Positions 1 to 8,642 are shown, counted from the first letter of the stretch. The stretch is 64,000 nucleotides of DNA from Clostridia bacterium UC5.1-1D10 (GCA_001304995.1 BBZU01000011.1:1-64000); one strand, 5' to 3'. Program-made: numbers and translations. Notes: generated from the letters alone by a model not told the origin.

Positions 1-15
1 GTTTTCTTATGAAGA
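1..15 (+). repeat. Tail of a dispersed composite palindromic repeat (copy cut by window edge)
   Basis: The first 15 bases are identical to the last 15 bases of the repeat copy that ends near 51617, and to the reverse complement of the left end of the copy at 62962-63136. The rest of this copy would lie outside the window. Like the other two copies it sits just beyond the 3' end of a gene (yczE, minus strand). A 15-base match alone is weak, but the repeat family is clear from the other copies. Confidence 0.6.
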
Positions 16-47
16 TGCCCCAAGCATACCTTCTTTTTTGGTTTTAT

Positions 48-689
48 TTATGCGGCTGTTGGGATACGTTTTAAAATATGTAAGTGCTTCTGGATAAAGT
101 TTACGATTCTGCCTACCAAAAGAGCGGAAATGATGGTTCCGATTCCTAAGCCGTTTAAATGGCGGAAGAACAGCAGGGAAAGGCAGGCGGCGGTCAAAAT
201 CAATGTGACATCGAAGATTACTTTTACACTGCCGAATTTTTTGCGGCTGACCTGTGCAATGGCTTTGACGATGCCTTCGCCGGGAACCACCAGTACATTG
301 GGGGCAACTTCGACACAGATGCCCAATGCCAGAATGGCGCAGCCTGCCAGCAGGGAAAGTATTTGACTTGCAAAGTGGACGGGTGTGAAACTTCCCAGCA
401 GTGTCATGCTCACATCAATGAAACTGCTGAAAATCATGTTTACTACAATTTGCAAATACTGATAAGGACGGAACTGTCTGCGGAGCAAAACCACTTCTCC
501 TAAAATGAAAAGCATGTTCAGCAGAAATGTGAATCCACCAAAAGAAAGTGGAAATCGAAAGCTCAGGACATAGGGCACACTGGAAATGGGAGAAGTGCCC
601 AGACTGGCTTTGGTAATGAAGGCAATACCGAAAGAATTGATGAGTATGCCTAAAATAAACCAGATATAGCGGAAAAAGAGTTTTTTCAT
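48..689 (-). CDS. YczE/YyaS/YitT-family integral membrane protein
   Basis: A 213-residue, very hydrophobic protein with about five predicted membrane segments. It has the family-like opening R-Y-x-W-F-I-L-G-I-L-I-N-S-F-G-I-A and a conserved central V-x-P-G-E-G-I stretch. The family is widespread in Firmicutes; its transport substrate is not established. I chose the ATG at 689 because it overlaps the marR stop codon as ATGA and has a GGAGG site seven bases upstream; longer open reading upstream would run into marR. The translational coupling to marR means the regulator probably controls this membrane protein, as in many marR-exporter pairs. Confidence 0.8.
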   Translation of the reverse strand: MKKLFFRYIWFILGILINSFGIAFITKASLGTSPISSVPYVLSFRFPLSFGGFTFLLNMLFILGEVVLLRRQFRPYQYLQIVVNMIFSSFIDVSMTLLGSFTPVHFASQILSLLAGCAILALGICVEVAPNVLVVPGEGIVKAIAQVSRKKFGSVKVIFDVTLILTAACLSLLFFRHLNGLGIGTIISALLVGRIVNFIQKHLHILKRIPTAA

Positions 690-1120
690 ATTGTCGCCTC
701 CAGGGTTTCTAAATTCAGCAGGATTTTTCGAAATGTTTCCAGAAATTGCTTTTGTTCTTCCGGCGGAATATCCTGCCATGCGATTTTATCAACGAGAGCG
801 CAGACTTTTCGCACCTCTAAGGCTTTTTCCTTTCCTTTTTCTGTGAGGGAAAGGCGGTAATTGCGCCGATCTGATGGGTCAGGGGTTTTTGTGAGGTAGT
901 TTTGCTGCTCCATGCGGGCAACCAGGCTGGTGACAGTGGACTTGTCCAGAACACATCCCAGAGAAATTTCTTTTTGGGTGCAGTCAGGATGTTCCCAGAG
1001 AAATTCCAGTATTTTGGGCTGACCGGGCAGCAAGTCTCCTTTGGCTGTCTGACGCACAATGGCCTTATTGGAACGGTTGAATGCAAGAAGCAGTAAATAA
1101 TGTAAATCACCGTAATTCAT
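686..1120 (-). CDS. MarR-family transcriptional regulator
   Basis: A 144-residue winged-helix protein. The recognition region (about residues 48-75, with Q-K-E-I-S and D-K-S-T-V-T-S-L-V-A-R-M-E) and the wing (D-P-S-D-R-R-N-Y-R-L-S-L-T-E-K-G) are typical MarR. It is the first gene of a two-gene operon with the YczE-like membrane protein. A near-perfect inverted repeat lies between its own promoter and start codon, so autorepression is likely. MarR proteins usually release DNA on binding a small phenolic or lipid ligand; the ligand here cannot be read from the sequence. Confidence 0.92.
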   Translation of the reverse strand: MNYGDLHYLLLLAFNRSNKAIVRQTAKGDLLPGQPKILEFLWEHPDCTQKEISLGCVLDKSTVTSLVARMEQQNYLTKTPDPSDRRNYRLSLTEKGKEKALEVRKVCALVDKIAWQDIPPEEQKQFLETFRKILLNLETLEATI

Positions 1121-1139
1121 GAAAACACTTCCTTCTTAA

Positions 1140-1159
1140 TTAGTTGGAAATCAAACTAA
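1140..1159. promoter_or_regulatory. Probable MarR operator (inverted repeat)
   Basis: Arms TTAGTT and AACTAA are separated by eight bases, with additional matching inner pairs, forming a 20-base near-palindrome of the size MarR dimers bind. It lies directly downstream of the -10 box of the marR promoter, so an occupied site would block transcription start. Assignment to this regulator is inferred from position. Confidence 0.6.
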
Positions 1160-1163
1160 AAGA

Positions 1164-1192
1164 AGTATAGAACTTCATGTCTTTTTTGTTAA
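1164..1192 (-). promoter_or_regulatory. SigA-type promoter of the marR-yczE operon
   Basis: Read on the minus strand: -35 TTAACA (1187-1192), 17-base spacer, -10 TATACT (1164-1169). The start site would fall in or next to the inverted repeat at 1140-1159. Confidence 0.6.
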
Positions 1193-1259
1193 TAGAAGGG
1201 GGACAAAACCTGATTTTCTTCATATCATAGGACAGGAGGAAAAATGAGGTGAATCATTC

Positions 1260-1640
1260 ATGAAAGAAAAAACAATAGCATATTGCAGAGCAGGCGAAAA
1301 TTGCTCTTTAGCATTGTTGCGGGCAGCATCTGATCAATATGGCTTTCCTTTGTCAAAAGAACTAATTGACAGCTGTGGTGCTGTTTGCAGCGGTTTCGGC
1401 ATCGGAGGTATATGCAGCGCGTTGGTAGCGGCTATCATGGTGTTGGGGATTCTTTTTGATCCGGAAGAAGCCAAAAAGAAGCGTCTGTTTTTCCTGCTGG
1501 CTTTTCGGGAGAAGTTTGGCGCTATGGATTGCCCGACCCTTTCGGCAGGCAAGCTGGACTGCACAGAATTGATGGGGGAGATTGGCGCATTGCTGGAAGA
1601 AACCGTTGGCGGAGAGGATATTTTGAAAAAAAGCCTGTAA
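1260..1640 (+). CDS. C_GCAxxG_C_C-type redox-active protein
   Basis: A 126-residue protein with the cysteine spacing of the C_GCAxxG_C_C family: an early N-C-S near residue 19, a C-G-A-V-C-S-G-F-G-I-G-G-I-C-S-A core around residues 39-54, and a later C-T-E-L-M-G. Members often lie beside electron-transfer or metal-handling genes and are thought to be redox active or metal binding; no reaction is known. The ATG at 1260 has a GAGGTG site eight bases upstream. It is transcribed divergently from marR. No clear promoter of its own was identified. Confidence 0.7.
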   Translation: MKEKTIAYCRAGENCSLALLRAASDQYGFPLSKELIDSCGAVCSGFGIGGICSALVAAIMVLGILFDPEEAKKKRLFFLLAFREKFGAMDCPTLSAGKLDCTELMGEIGALLEETVGGEDILKKSL

Positions 1641-1744
1641 AGGTGGATGTTTTTTGGAAAAACCCTTGCACTTAGGCGCTGGCTGTGGTATTCTTCTGCG
1701 TGATTAATCGTTTTATAAGGAAGAAAGAGGTTGGGAGAATTACT

Positions 1745-2397
1745 ATGAAAGCAAGAAAAATCTATTGGGCATTTCTGCTGGTGTTTTTGATCGCTGCTAT
1801 CTGGTTGCAGACAACAGGTGCCTTGGGTGAGGCATTCTGGGGACTTTACGGCATCATCATCGCTGGTTTTTTGTGGGTGGTGTATTTGTCAACAGACGGT
1901 ATCTGCAGGATCTGGAAAAAGAAGTCAAAGAGATGAATCCTTTGCTGGAGCAGGAACCTGATAAATATATCGATGTCATGGAAAAGGCACTGCAAGGCCA
2001 GAGAAGCCGTGCCATGCAGGCAATGCTGCTGACACAGATCGGCAAAGGCTATATGGCAAAAGGCGACTATGAAACAGCGAAAAATCGCCTTCTGACAGTA
2101 CCGCCGAAAGGACTGAACCCTGTTATGGCCCAGGAGTACTATATTATGCTTGGTCTGACACTGTTCCATCTGGACAAAGACGAAGCGGCAAGAAAACTGC
2201 TGGTTTTGAAAGCAACTGATTTTGACAGAGCAAGACAGAATCCGGAGTTTGCGCATTATTACCATATTTTGCAAGTCCTTGCCATGGTCTCCGAAGCCAA
2301 TCGTACAGGTGCCAGAAAATATCTGGCAGAGCATCCGGAGCTGGAAGAAAGAGAAGACTGCAAGAAAGAAATGAAATTTATCCATCAAAAATTGTAA
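1745..2397 (+). CDS. Membrane-anchored TPR-like protein, split by a -1 frame change
   Basis: The first frame (1745-1936) encodes two hydrophobic segments and then reads into a short basic tail. The -1 frame continues to 2397 with a soluble helical, TPR-like domain (paired helices such as A-K-G-D-Y-E-T-A-K-N-R-L and L-H-L-D-K-D-E-A-A-R-K). Joined at the T run 1867-1872 they give a coherent protein of about 217 residues: two membrane helices, an N-R-R-Y-L-Q linker, then the helical domain. The join falls exactly on a T TTT TTG heptamer in the register used for -1 ribosomal slippage; loss of one T from the run explains it equally well. Function unknown. ATG 1745 is preceded by GGGAGA. Confidence 0.65.
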
Positions 2398-2413
2398 TTT
2401 CATTGTCAGAAAG

Positions 2414-2454
2414 AAAGCCTCACAGACTGGAAAAACAGTCTGCGGGGCTTTTTT
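2414..2454 (+). terminator. Rho-independent terminator
   Basis: Stem AAGCC plus CAGACTG pairs with CAGTCTG plus GGCTT (small internal bulge), followed by six Ts. It ends the TPR-like gene. The 300-base stretch from 2398 to 2698 otherwise holds only the glcK promoter. Confidence 0.85.
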
Positions 2455-2593
2455 AATGAAAAAACAGGTGAAAAAATGACTTTTTGGCATGTCCGAAAAT
2501 TCTGCCGCATAAGCATGTAAAGGAAAGGAAAAGTCAGCTCGTATTTGTATTAATGTTGCAACATAAGGGGGAGGAACTCATGTAGATTGCACA

Positions 2594-2622
2594 AAGACAT
2601 TTTGCATAAAGTATGGTATAAT
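2594..2622 (+). promoter_or_regulatory. Promoter of glcK (extended -10)
   Basis: TGG-TATAAT (-10 at 2617-2622 with extended TGn) and a weak AAGACA -35 at 17 bases. It lies about 75 bases before the glcK start. Confidence 0.5.
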
Positions 2623-2698
2623 GTCTCCATGTGACAGAAAAATGATTTGCACTGCCAAAAGGCAGAGAGCAAAAATCAGATATACATGAGGTGTGAAA

Positions 2699-3637
2699 AT
2701 GGAATATGTTTTTGGCATTGATGTAGGCGGTACCACTGTGAAAATCGGCCTGTTTACCACAGATGGCACATTGGTGGATAAGTGGGAAATCCCTACCAAC
2801 ACATCAAACGGCGGCAAAGCCATTCTGCCGGATGTTGCTGCAAGTCTGGAAGAAAAAATGAAAGAACGGGGCATTGACAAGGCATCTGTGAAAGGCGCTG
2901 GCATTGGTGTTCCCGGGCCAGTCACAGACGATGGTGTGGTAAACCATTGTGTGAATTTGGGCTGGGGCATTATGCATGTGACAGAAGAACTGAAAGCTCT
3001 GACAGGATTTGAAGTAAAAGCAGGAAACGACGCCAATGTGGCAGCCCTTGGAGAAGTATGGAAAGGCGGCGGCAGAGGATATGACAATGTGTTGATGATT
3101 ACCATTGGCACGGGTATCGGCGGCGGCCTGATTCTCAATGGCAAGATTCATGGCGGTGTCACCGGCAGTGCGGCAGAAGTGGGACATATCTGCGTCAATC
3201 CGCTGGAAACAGAACCTTGCAACTGCGGAAACTGCGGCTGTCTGGAACAGTATACTTCCGCAACAGGCATTCTGCGCATGGCACAGAAAAAACTGGCGGA
3301 AACAGATGCACCTTCCATTCTGCGCGGCAAAGCTGATCTGACCACAAAAGATGTCATTGATGCTGCAAAAGAAGGGGATACACTGGCAATGGAAGTGTTT
3401 GACTTTATGGCAAAGACCATGGGTATGGTACTGGCTGGATGTTGCGCACTGGCAGATATGGAATTGATCCTCATCGGCGGCGGTGTGTCAAAAGCGGGGA
3501 ATTTTTTGACAGATCCCATCGAGCAGTATTTCCGTACATTTGCTTTCCACACTCAAAAGAATACAAAATTCAAACTGGCTGAACTGGGAAATGATGCCGG
3601 CATTTATGGTGCGGCAAGAATGATGATACATGACTGA
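2699..3637 (+). CDS. glcK: ROK-family glucokinase
   Basis: A 312-residue cytosolic sugar kinase that phosphorylates glucose to glucose-6-phosphate. Visible features are the phosphate-binding D-V-G-G-T-T near residues 8-13, the catalytic N-D-A-N at about 110-113, the ROK E-V-G-H motif (about 160-163) and the zinc-binding cysteine group C-N-C-G-N-C-G-C (about 174-181). The ATG at 2699 is preferred over GTG 2693 because GAGG at 2688-2691 is seven bases from the ATG. galM follows after 21 bases, so the pair forms a small hexose-use operon: epimerisation and phosphorylation. Confidence 0.93.
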   Translation: MEYVFGIDVGGTTVKIGLFTTDGTLVDKWEIPTNTSNGGKAILPDVAASLEEKMKERGIDKASVKGAGIGVPGPVTDDGVVNHCVNLGWGIMHVTEELKALTGFEVKAGNDANVAALGEVWKGGGRGYDNVLMITIGTGIGGGLILNGKIHGGVTGSAAEVGHICVNPLETEPCNCGNCGCLEQYTSATGILRMAQKKLAETDAPSILRGKADLTTKDVIDAAKEGDTLAMEVFDFMAKTMGMVLAGCCALADMELILIGGGVSKAGNFLTDPIEQYFRTFAFHTQKNTKFKLAELGNDAGIYGAARMMIHD

Positions 3638-3658
3638 TATTTTTAAGGAGAGAAGGAT

Positions 3659-4693
3659 ATGGAAATCAAAAAACGTCTTTTCGGACAGACAAAGACAGGG
3701 GAAGCGGTTTTCGCCTTTACCCTGAAAAACAGTGTGGGGACAGAAGCCACGATCCTCACATACGGCGCGGCAGTACAGTCCCTGAAATTCGCAGGAACAG
3801 ATGTGGTGTTGGGTTATGACACCATGCCGGATTATGAAGCCCAGGATAAATTTATGGGTGCAGTAGCAGGCAGATTCGCAAACCGTATCGGCAAAGGTCG
3901 TTTCGTCCTCAATGGTGTGGAATACGAATTGTACTGTAATGACGGTGCAAACCATCTTCATGGCGGCAAAGAAGGCTTTGACAAAAAAGTCTGGACAGCA
4001 GATGTGGAGGACGATGCCCTTTGCATGCGTTACACCAGCCCCAATGGAGAAGAAGGCTATCCCGGCACCCTTTGCACAGAAGTACGGTATCGTTTGGATG
4101 ATGAAAATCGTTTCTGTGTGGAATATCAGGCAGTCTGCGATACAGATACGGTGCTGAACCTGACAAACCACAGCTATTTCAATCTGAACGGTCATGACGC
4201 AGGTACGCTGGAACAGCAGAAAGTACAGATCTTTGCGGATTTCTATACAGAAAACAGCAATGAATGCCTGCCTACCGGTGTGATTGCCGCTGTGGAAGGC
4301 ACACCCATGGACTTCAGAGAACCCCATGAAATCATGGAACGCATTGATGCGGACTTTGTACAGCTGAAAAATGGCAGTGGCTATGACCATAACTGGATTC
4401 CCAATGGCTATCAGAAAGATATGGTGCGCAAATGTGCCGAAGCTGTTGGGGAAGAAACAGGCATCCGTATGGCTGTATATTCCGATCAGCCTGGTGTACA
4501 GTTCTACTCTGGAAACTTCCTGGATGGCATTGTGAAAGGGAAAAATGGCGCTGTTTATGGCCGCCGCAGTGGATTCTGCTTTGAAACACAGGGATTCCCC
4601 AACGCAACAGCTTATGGACATTTCCCTTCTGCGGTACTGCGTCAGGGGGAATGGTTCCGCAGTCAGACCATTTTCGCTTTTTCCAAAGATTGA
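3659..4693 (+). CDS. galM: Aldose 1-epimerase (mutarotase)
   Basis: 344 residues, the usual GalM length. It interconverts alpha and beta anomers of glucose or galactose. Recognisable blocks are G-R-F-A-N-R-I-G-K-G-R-F near residues 75-85, N-H-L-H-G-G near 97-102, the catalytic N-H-S-Y-F-N-L in the middle (the His of this block is a catalytic residue in the family), and Y-D-H-N-W for substrate binding. AAGGAG precedes the ATG. It is co-transcribed with glcK and ended by a hairpin at 4734-4772. Confidence 0.93.
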   Translation: MEIKKRLFGQTKTGEAVFAFTLKNSVGTEATILTYGAAVQSLKFAGTDVVLGYDTMPDYEAQDKFMGAVAGRFANRIGKGRFVLNGVEYELYCNDGANHLHGGKEGFDKKVWTADVEDDALCMRYTSPNGEEGYPGTLCTEVRYRLDDENRFCVEYQAVCDTDTVLNLTNHSYFNLNGHDAGTLEQQKVQIFADFYTENSNECLPTGVIAAVEGTPMDFREPHEIMERIDADFVQLKNGSGYDHNWIPNGYQKDMVRKCAEAVGEETGIRMAVYSDQPGVQFYSGNFLDGIVKGKNGAVYGRRSGFCFETQGFPNATAYGHFPSAVLRQGEWFRSQTIFAFSKD

Positions 4694-4733
4694 TCTGAAA
4701 GGCATTACATATACCGTTTGATGGGAAATCAAG

Positions 4734-4772
4734 AAAAGGCTTTGCATTTCCAGTGAGATGCAGAGCCTTTTT
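4734..4772 (+). terminator. Rho-independent terminator after galM
   Basis: An AAAAGGC-T-TTGCAT arm pairs with ATGCAG-AGCCTTTT around a ten-base loop and ends in five Ts. Confidence 0.85.
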
Positions 4773-4798
4773 ATGATGAGAGAAAAAGGAGGATTGCC

Positions 4799-6577
4799 AT
4801 GAAACGCTGGCAATTGAAACGTACAAAAGTAGATATTGGTGCCATGGCGGCAGATATGGGTATCCAGCAGGCAACGGCGGCAGTCCTTGCCAATCGGAAA
4901 CTGCTTTCCCGGAAACAGACCCATGATTTTCTGTATCCCGATATCTCCAGTTTGCACAATGGGCTGGAAATGCAGGATATGGAAAAAGGCCTGGATTTGA
5001 TTACCATGGATATCAAAAAAGGAAAAAAGATTGCCGTTTATGGGGACTATGACGTGGATGGGGTCATGAGCACCACCATATTGAGCCGTACCATTGAGAG
5101 ATGTGGCGGTGAAGTAACTTATTATGTACCGCATCGACAGCAGGAAGGATATGGGCTGAACAATAAAGCGGTGGAACAGCTGGCAGAGGAAGGTGTAGGC
5201 GTGCTTTTTACCTGTGATAACGGCATTGCGGCCATGGGAGAGGTGGCACTGGCGAAGGAACTTGGCATGGAAGTGGTCATATTGGATCACCACGAACCTG
5301 CTTTTACAGAGGGAAAAGAAGGCGCATGGCGGGATATTCTGCCCAGCGGGGATGCTGTTATCGACCCAAAACGACGGGATTGCGCGTATCCTTTTCCTTT
5401 TTTATGTGCTGCTGGAATTTCTTATAAATTCGCCCTGCTGCTGTTGGGACGGTTTGGCTACGGCGGCGACCCTTTGGAAAAGGAATTGCTTTGCTTTGCA
5501 GCAGTGGCAACGGTTTGCGATATTGTAGATCTGCTGGATGAAAACCGTACCATTGTAAAGCTGGGATTGCAGGAAATACAGCATACCACCAATGTGGGAC
5601 TTCGTGTATTATTGGAAGAAACAGGTTTGGCAGATAAACAGGTCACAGAATACCATTTGGGATTTGTGGTAGGGCCGTGTATCAATGCAACAGGACGTCT
5701 GGAAAGCGGCAGAATTGCTGTGGAGCTGTTTCGGGAAACAGATGCGGACAAAGCCCGTGCCATTGCCCGTCATTTGATGCAGCTCAATGAAGAACGAAAA
5801 GAAATGACCACACAGGCGGTGGAACGGCTGACGGAGCAGTTGGAACAGCAGGAAACACCCATGGAAAAAGTACTGGTGCTTTATGACGGAGAAATCCACG
5901 AAAGTATTGCAGGCATTGTGGCAGGACGTATCAAGGACAAGTATTATCATCCCACCATCCTCATCACAAAAGCGGAAGAAGGCGCAAAAGGTTCTGCCCG
6001 CAGCATTGAAGGCTATCACATTTTTGAAGCCCTTTATAACTGCCGGGAATTGTTCACACGCTTTGGTGGACACGCTATGGCCGCAGGGCTTTCACTGCCT
6101 CATGAAAATATCCCCATCTTGCGGCAGCGGCTCAATGAGGATTGCAGTCTGACAGAACAGGATATGACGCCGGTACTGCGTATTGAAAAGATACTGGACT
6201 TTTCTCAGGTTCACATGAAGTTGGCGGAAGAGCTGAAAGGACTGGCGCCTTTCGGGAAGGAAAATCCCTCTCCGCTTTTTGCCACACAGCATGTATGGGT
6301 GGAACGGATTCGGCTGGTTGGGAAAAATAAGGATATGATGCAGCTGACTCTGCGGGAAGACGCTTCTCGTATGGTATTGTCTGCCGTGGACTTCAATGGA
6401 CTGGAAAATCTGCGGGGGATTCTAAAAGAATTGTATCCGGCTGAGGATTGTGATAAAATAATACAGTATGGGAAGCTTCCCATGGCATTAGACTTTGTGT
6501 ATAGCATCGACATCAATTCCTATAATGGCAGGCAGTCGATACAGCTTGTGATTCGGGATTTCCGGGTGTCGAAATAG
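4799..6577 (+). CDS. recJ: Single-stranded-DNA-specific exonuclease RecJ
   Basis: 592 residues. A 5'-3' exonuclease of the DHH superfamily, used in recombination and mismatch repair. Motif I is Y-G-D-Y-D-V-D-G-V, the T-C-D-N-G-I block supplies a metal-binding aspartate, the name-giving D-H-H is in V-I-L-D-H-H-E-P, and the DHHA1 domain carries G-G-H-A-M-A-A-G. The C-terminal part resembles the OB-fold region of RecJ. GGAGG lies nine bases before ATG 4799. apt follows after 13 bases, a pairing common in Firmicutes, although relA, often the next gene, is not here. Confidence 0.95.
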   Translation: MKRWQLKRTKVDIGAMAADMGIQQATAAVLANRKLLSRKQTHDFLYPDISSLHNGLEMQDMEKGLDLITMDIKKGKKIAVYGDYDVDGVMSTTILSRTIERCGGEVTYYVPHRQQEGYGLNNKAVEQLAEEGVGVLFTCDNGIAAMGEVALAKELGMEVVILDHHEPAFTEGKEGAWRDILPSGDAVIDPKRRDCAYPFPFLCAAGISYKFALLLLGRFGYGGDPLEKELLCFAAVATVCDIVDLLDENRTIVKLGLQEIQHTTNVGLRVLLEETGLADKQVTEYHLGFVVGPCINATGRLESGRIAVELFRETDADKARAIARHLMQLNEERKEMTTQAVERLTEQLEQQETPMEKVLVLYDGEIHESIAGIVAGRIKDKYYHPTILITKAEEGAKGSARSIEGYHIFEALYNCRELFTRFGGHAMAAGLSLPHENIPILRQRLNEDCSLTEQDMTPVLRIEKILDFSQVHMKLAEELKGLAPFGKENPSPLFATQHVWVERIRLVGKNKDMMQLTLREDASRMVLSAVDFNGLENLRGILKELYPAEDCDKIIQYGKLPMALDFVYSIDINSYNGRQSIQLVIRDFRVSK

Positions 6578-6590
6578 GAGGACGAAAACC

Positions 6591-7103
6591 ATGGATTTGA
6601 AAGAGAAGATCAGATCAATTGAAAATTTCCCCGAAGAAGGCGTTATTTTTCGGGACATTACAACACTGCTGAAAGAAGGGGATGCCCTGCGGGAAGCCAT
6701 TGACCAGATTCAGACAAATCTGGACGGCGTGGATTTTGACCTGATTTTGGGGCCGGAATCCCGTGGCTTTATTTTCGGGATGCCTTTGGCTTATAATCTG
6801 AAAAAAGGCTTTGTGCCTGTGCGGAAAAAAGGCAAACTGCCCGCGGAAGTCATCAGCAAGGAATATGCGCTGGAATATGGCACAGCTGTCATTGAAGTGC
6901 ATAAAGACGCTATCCAGCCAGGGCAGAAGGTTGTTATTGTGGATGACCTGCTGGCAACAGGCGGCACTGCAAAAGCCATCATCGAAATGGTAGAAAGCGT
7001 TGGCGCGGAAGTGGTTGGCCTGACATTCCTGATCGAGCTGGATTTCCTTCATGGCAGAGATGTTCTGGAAGGTTACAACATCAGTTCCGTACTGCATTAT
7101 TGA
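6591..7103 (+). CDS. apt: Adenine phosphoribosyltransferase
   Basis: 170 residues, standard Apt length. It salvages adenine to AMP with PRPP in the cytosol. The PRPP-binding loop V-V-I-V-D-D-L-L-A-T-G-G-T-A lies at residues 114-127, and the G-P-E-S-R-G-F and R-K-K-G-K-L-P blocks are typical of Apt. An AGGAGG site precedes the ATG. It sits directly behind recJ and in front of a hairpin at 7118-7156. Confidence 0.95.
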   Translation: MDLKEKIRSIENFPEEGVIFRDITTLLKEGDALREAIDQIQTNLDGVDFDLILGPESRGFIFGMPLAYNLKKGFVPVRKKGKLPAEVISKEYALEYGTAVIEVHKDAIQPGQKVVIVDDLLATGGTAKAIIEMVESVGAEVVGLTFLIELDFLHGRDVLEGYNISSVLHY

Positions 7104-7117
7104 TTACAGAAGATAAA

Positions 7118-7156
7118 GACGATACCTTTGCTGTTTTGACGGTGAAGGTATCTTTT
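7118..7156 (+). terminator. Terminator after apt
   Basis: GATACCTT (7121-7128) pairs with AAGGTATC (7145-7152), followed by TTTT. The loop is long and the T tract short, so some read-through into the next gene is possible. Confidence 0.55.
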
Positions 7157-7176
7157 CCTTTGAAAGGAGAGAGAAT

Positions 7177-8116
7177 ATGTATAGCCAGTTTTTTATACTG
7201 TTTGCCATGATTGTGGTGGGGTATTATGGATACCGAAAAGGATGGCTTACACGAGAAGTTAATAAGGGAATGGGCGGATTGGTTATGCAGGCGACAATCC
7301 CTGCCATGCTGGTGACCACCATTGCCAATATCCAGATTACCCATGACATTCTTCTGGGATTTTTTCTCATGATGGCAGCCCAGGCTGCGGCAATGATGAT
7401 ATTTGGTTTTCTGATGCGTCTTTATGGAAAGGCAAGGAAGCTGGATGGACGTCTGCTGGACATGCTGGACATTACCACCGGTTCCCTGAATAATGGATTT
7501 ATCGGTCTGCCTGTGGCGACAATCTTTTTTGGAGATGTGGGCGTTATGTATATGTCCGCCGGCGTTTTAGGATTGAACCTGTATCTGTGGAGCTACGGGG
7601 TATATGTTCTTGGCGGTAAGCAGGGTGGCAGCGGCGCGCAGATGGGCAAAACATTCCTCAAAGGTGCTGTAAACCCCAACTGTATTGCTATTTTCCTTGG
7701 TCTGGCACTGACATTAAGCAATACGGTGCATCTAGTGCCTCAGGCGCTTCTGGACTTTTTGACACGGTTAGGGGATCTGTCTACACCACTTTCCCTTATT
7801 TACATAGGCGCACTGGCTGGCAGCAGCGGCATCAAGCAGCTCTTCCATGAAAAGGACGCGTTGGAATTGAGCATTGTAAAAATGCTGGGGATGCCATTTC
7901 TGGCTTGGGCAGTTATGCTGATTGTTCCGGCGGGAGATATGGCGAAATCTATTTTTCTGGTGACAGCGGCATTGCCATCGGCGGTTGTTGTGCCTATGAT
8001 GGTAGAAAAGTATGGATATGGCGAAAAAAATGTCCTCGGATATCGTACTCTTGACCACGCTGATTTCCGTTTTGGAACTGCCTGCCTGCGTATGGCTGAC
8101 ACACTTTCTGTATTAA
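7177..8116 (+). CDS. AEC-family (auxin efflux carrier-like) transporter, frameshifted near the end
   Basis: A membrane protein of about 312 residues with ten or so hydrophobic segments and the family-like N-N-G-F-I-G-L-P and A-A-L-P-S-A-V blocks; the family exports organic acids or amino acids. The original frame runs to 8139 but after residue about 285 becomes hydrophilic and unlike the family. Dropping one A from the seven-A run 8024-8030 restores a normal last helix (D-I-V-L-L-T-T-L-I-S-V-L-E-L-P) and a stop at 8114-8116. I therefore give the corrected end. AAAGGAGAG precedes ATG 7177. Confidence 0.75.
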
Positions 8117-8147
8117 GAAAAAAGCAGCAAAAAGTATAAAAAAGTGC

Positions 8148-8176
8148 TTGCAAAACGCCCGGAGGCGTGGTATAAT
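8148..8176 (+). promoter_or_regulatory. Promoter of rplS
   Basis: TTGCAA, exactly 17 bases, TATAAT. It lies inside the spurious 3' extension of the upstream frame's neighbourhood, and leaves an rplS leader of about 75 bases with a GGACGGTCC hairpin, which could be an L19 autoregulatory leader; I cannot prove that. Confidence 0.8.
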
Positions 8177-8257
8177 CTTTCATGTTGATTACGGACGGTC
8201 CAATGGCGCATCAAGAGGATGGCGGTAAGAACGTCTTTGGGGAAAGGAGGAAACAAA

Positions 8258-8602
8258 ATGGATATCATCAGAGAACTGGAACAGGAACAGCTGAAAAGCG
8301 AAGTAACTCCTTTTAACGTAGGTGATACAATTCGTGTATATGCGAAAGTAGTCGAAGGCTCTAGAGAAAGACTGCAGATGTTCGAAGGCGTTGTTATCAA
8401 AAGACAGGGCGGCGGCATCAGAGAAACTTTCACAGTAAGACGTATTGCATCCGGCGTTGGCGTGGAAAGAACATGGCCTTTGCATTCTCCTAGAATCGAT
8501 CGTATCGAAGTAGTAAGACGCGGTATCGTTAGACGTGCGAAACTCTTCTACCTGAGAGATAAGGTTGGTAAAGCAGCAAAGGTAAAAGAAGTATTGAGAT
8601 AA
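8258..8602 (+). CDS. rplS: 50S ribosomal protein L19
   Basis: 114 residues, typical L19, located at the 30S-50S interface. It shows the family blocks [26 protein letters not shown] and [16 protein letters not shown] 8258 has GGAGG seven bases upstream; an in-frame upstream start at 8219 has no such site. In many Firmicutes rplS follows trmD; here trmD is 42 kb away and rplS instead leads lepB and rbgA. Confidence 0.97.
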   Translation: MDIIRELEQEQLKSEVTPFNVGDTIRVYAKVVEGSRERLQMFEGVVIKRQGGGIRETFTVRRIASGVGVERTWPLHSPRIDRIEVVRRGIVRRAKLFYLRDKVGKAAKVKEVLR

Positions 8603-8608
8603 GAAAAA

Positions 8609-8642
8609 TAGGCCTTGGTGAGTTTCTCATCAAGGCTTTTTT
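8609..8642 (+). terminator. Terminator after rplS
   Basis: GCCTTGGTGAG pairs with CTCATCAAGGC around a TTT loop (one G-T pair), followed by six Ts. Confidence 0.9.
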
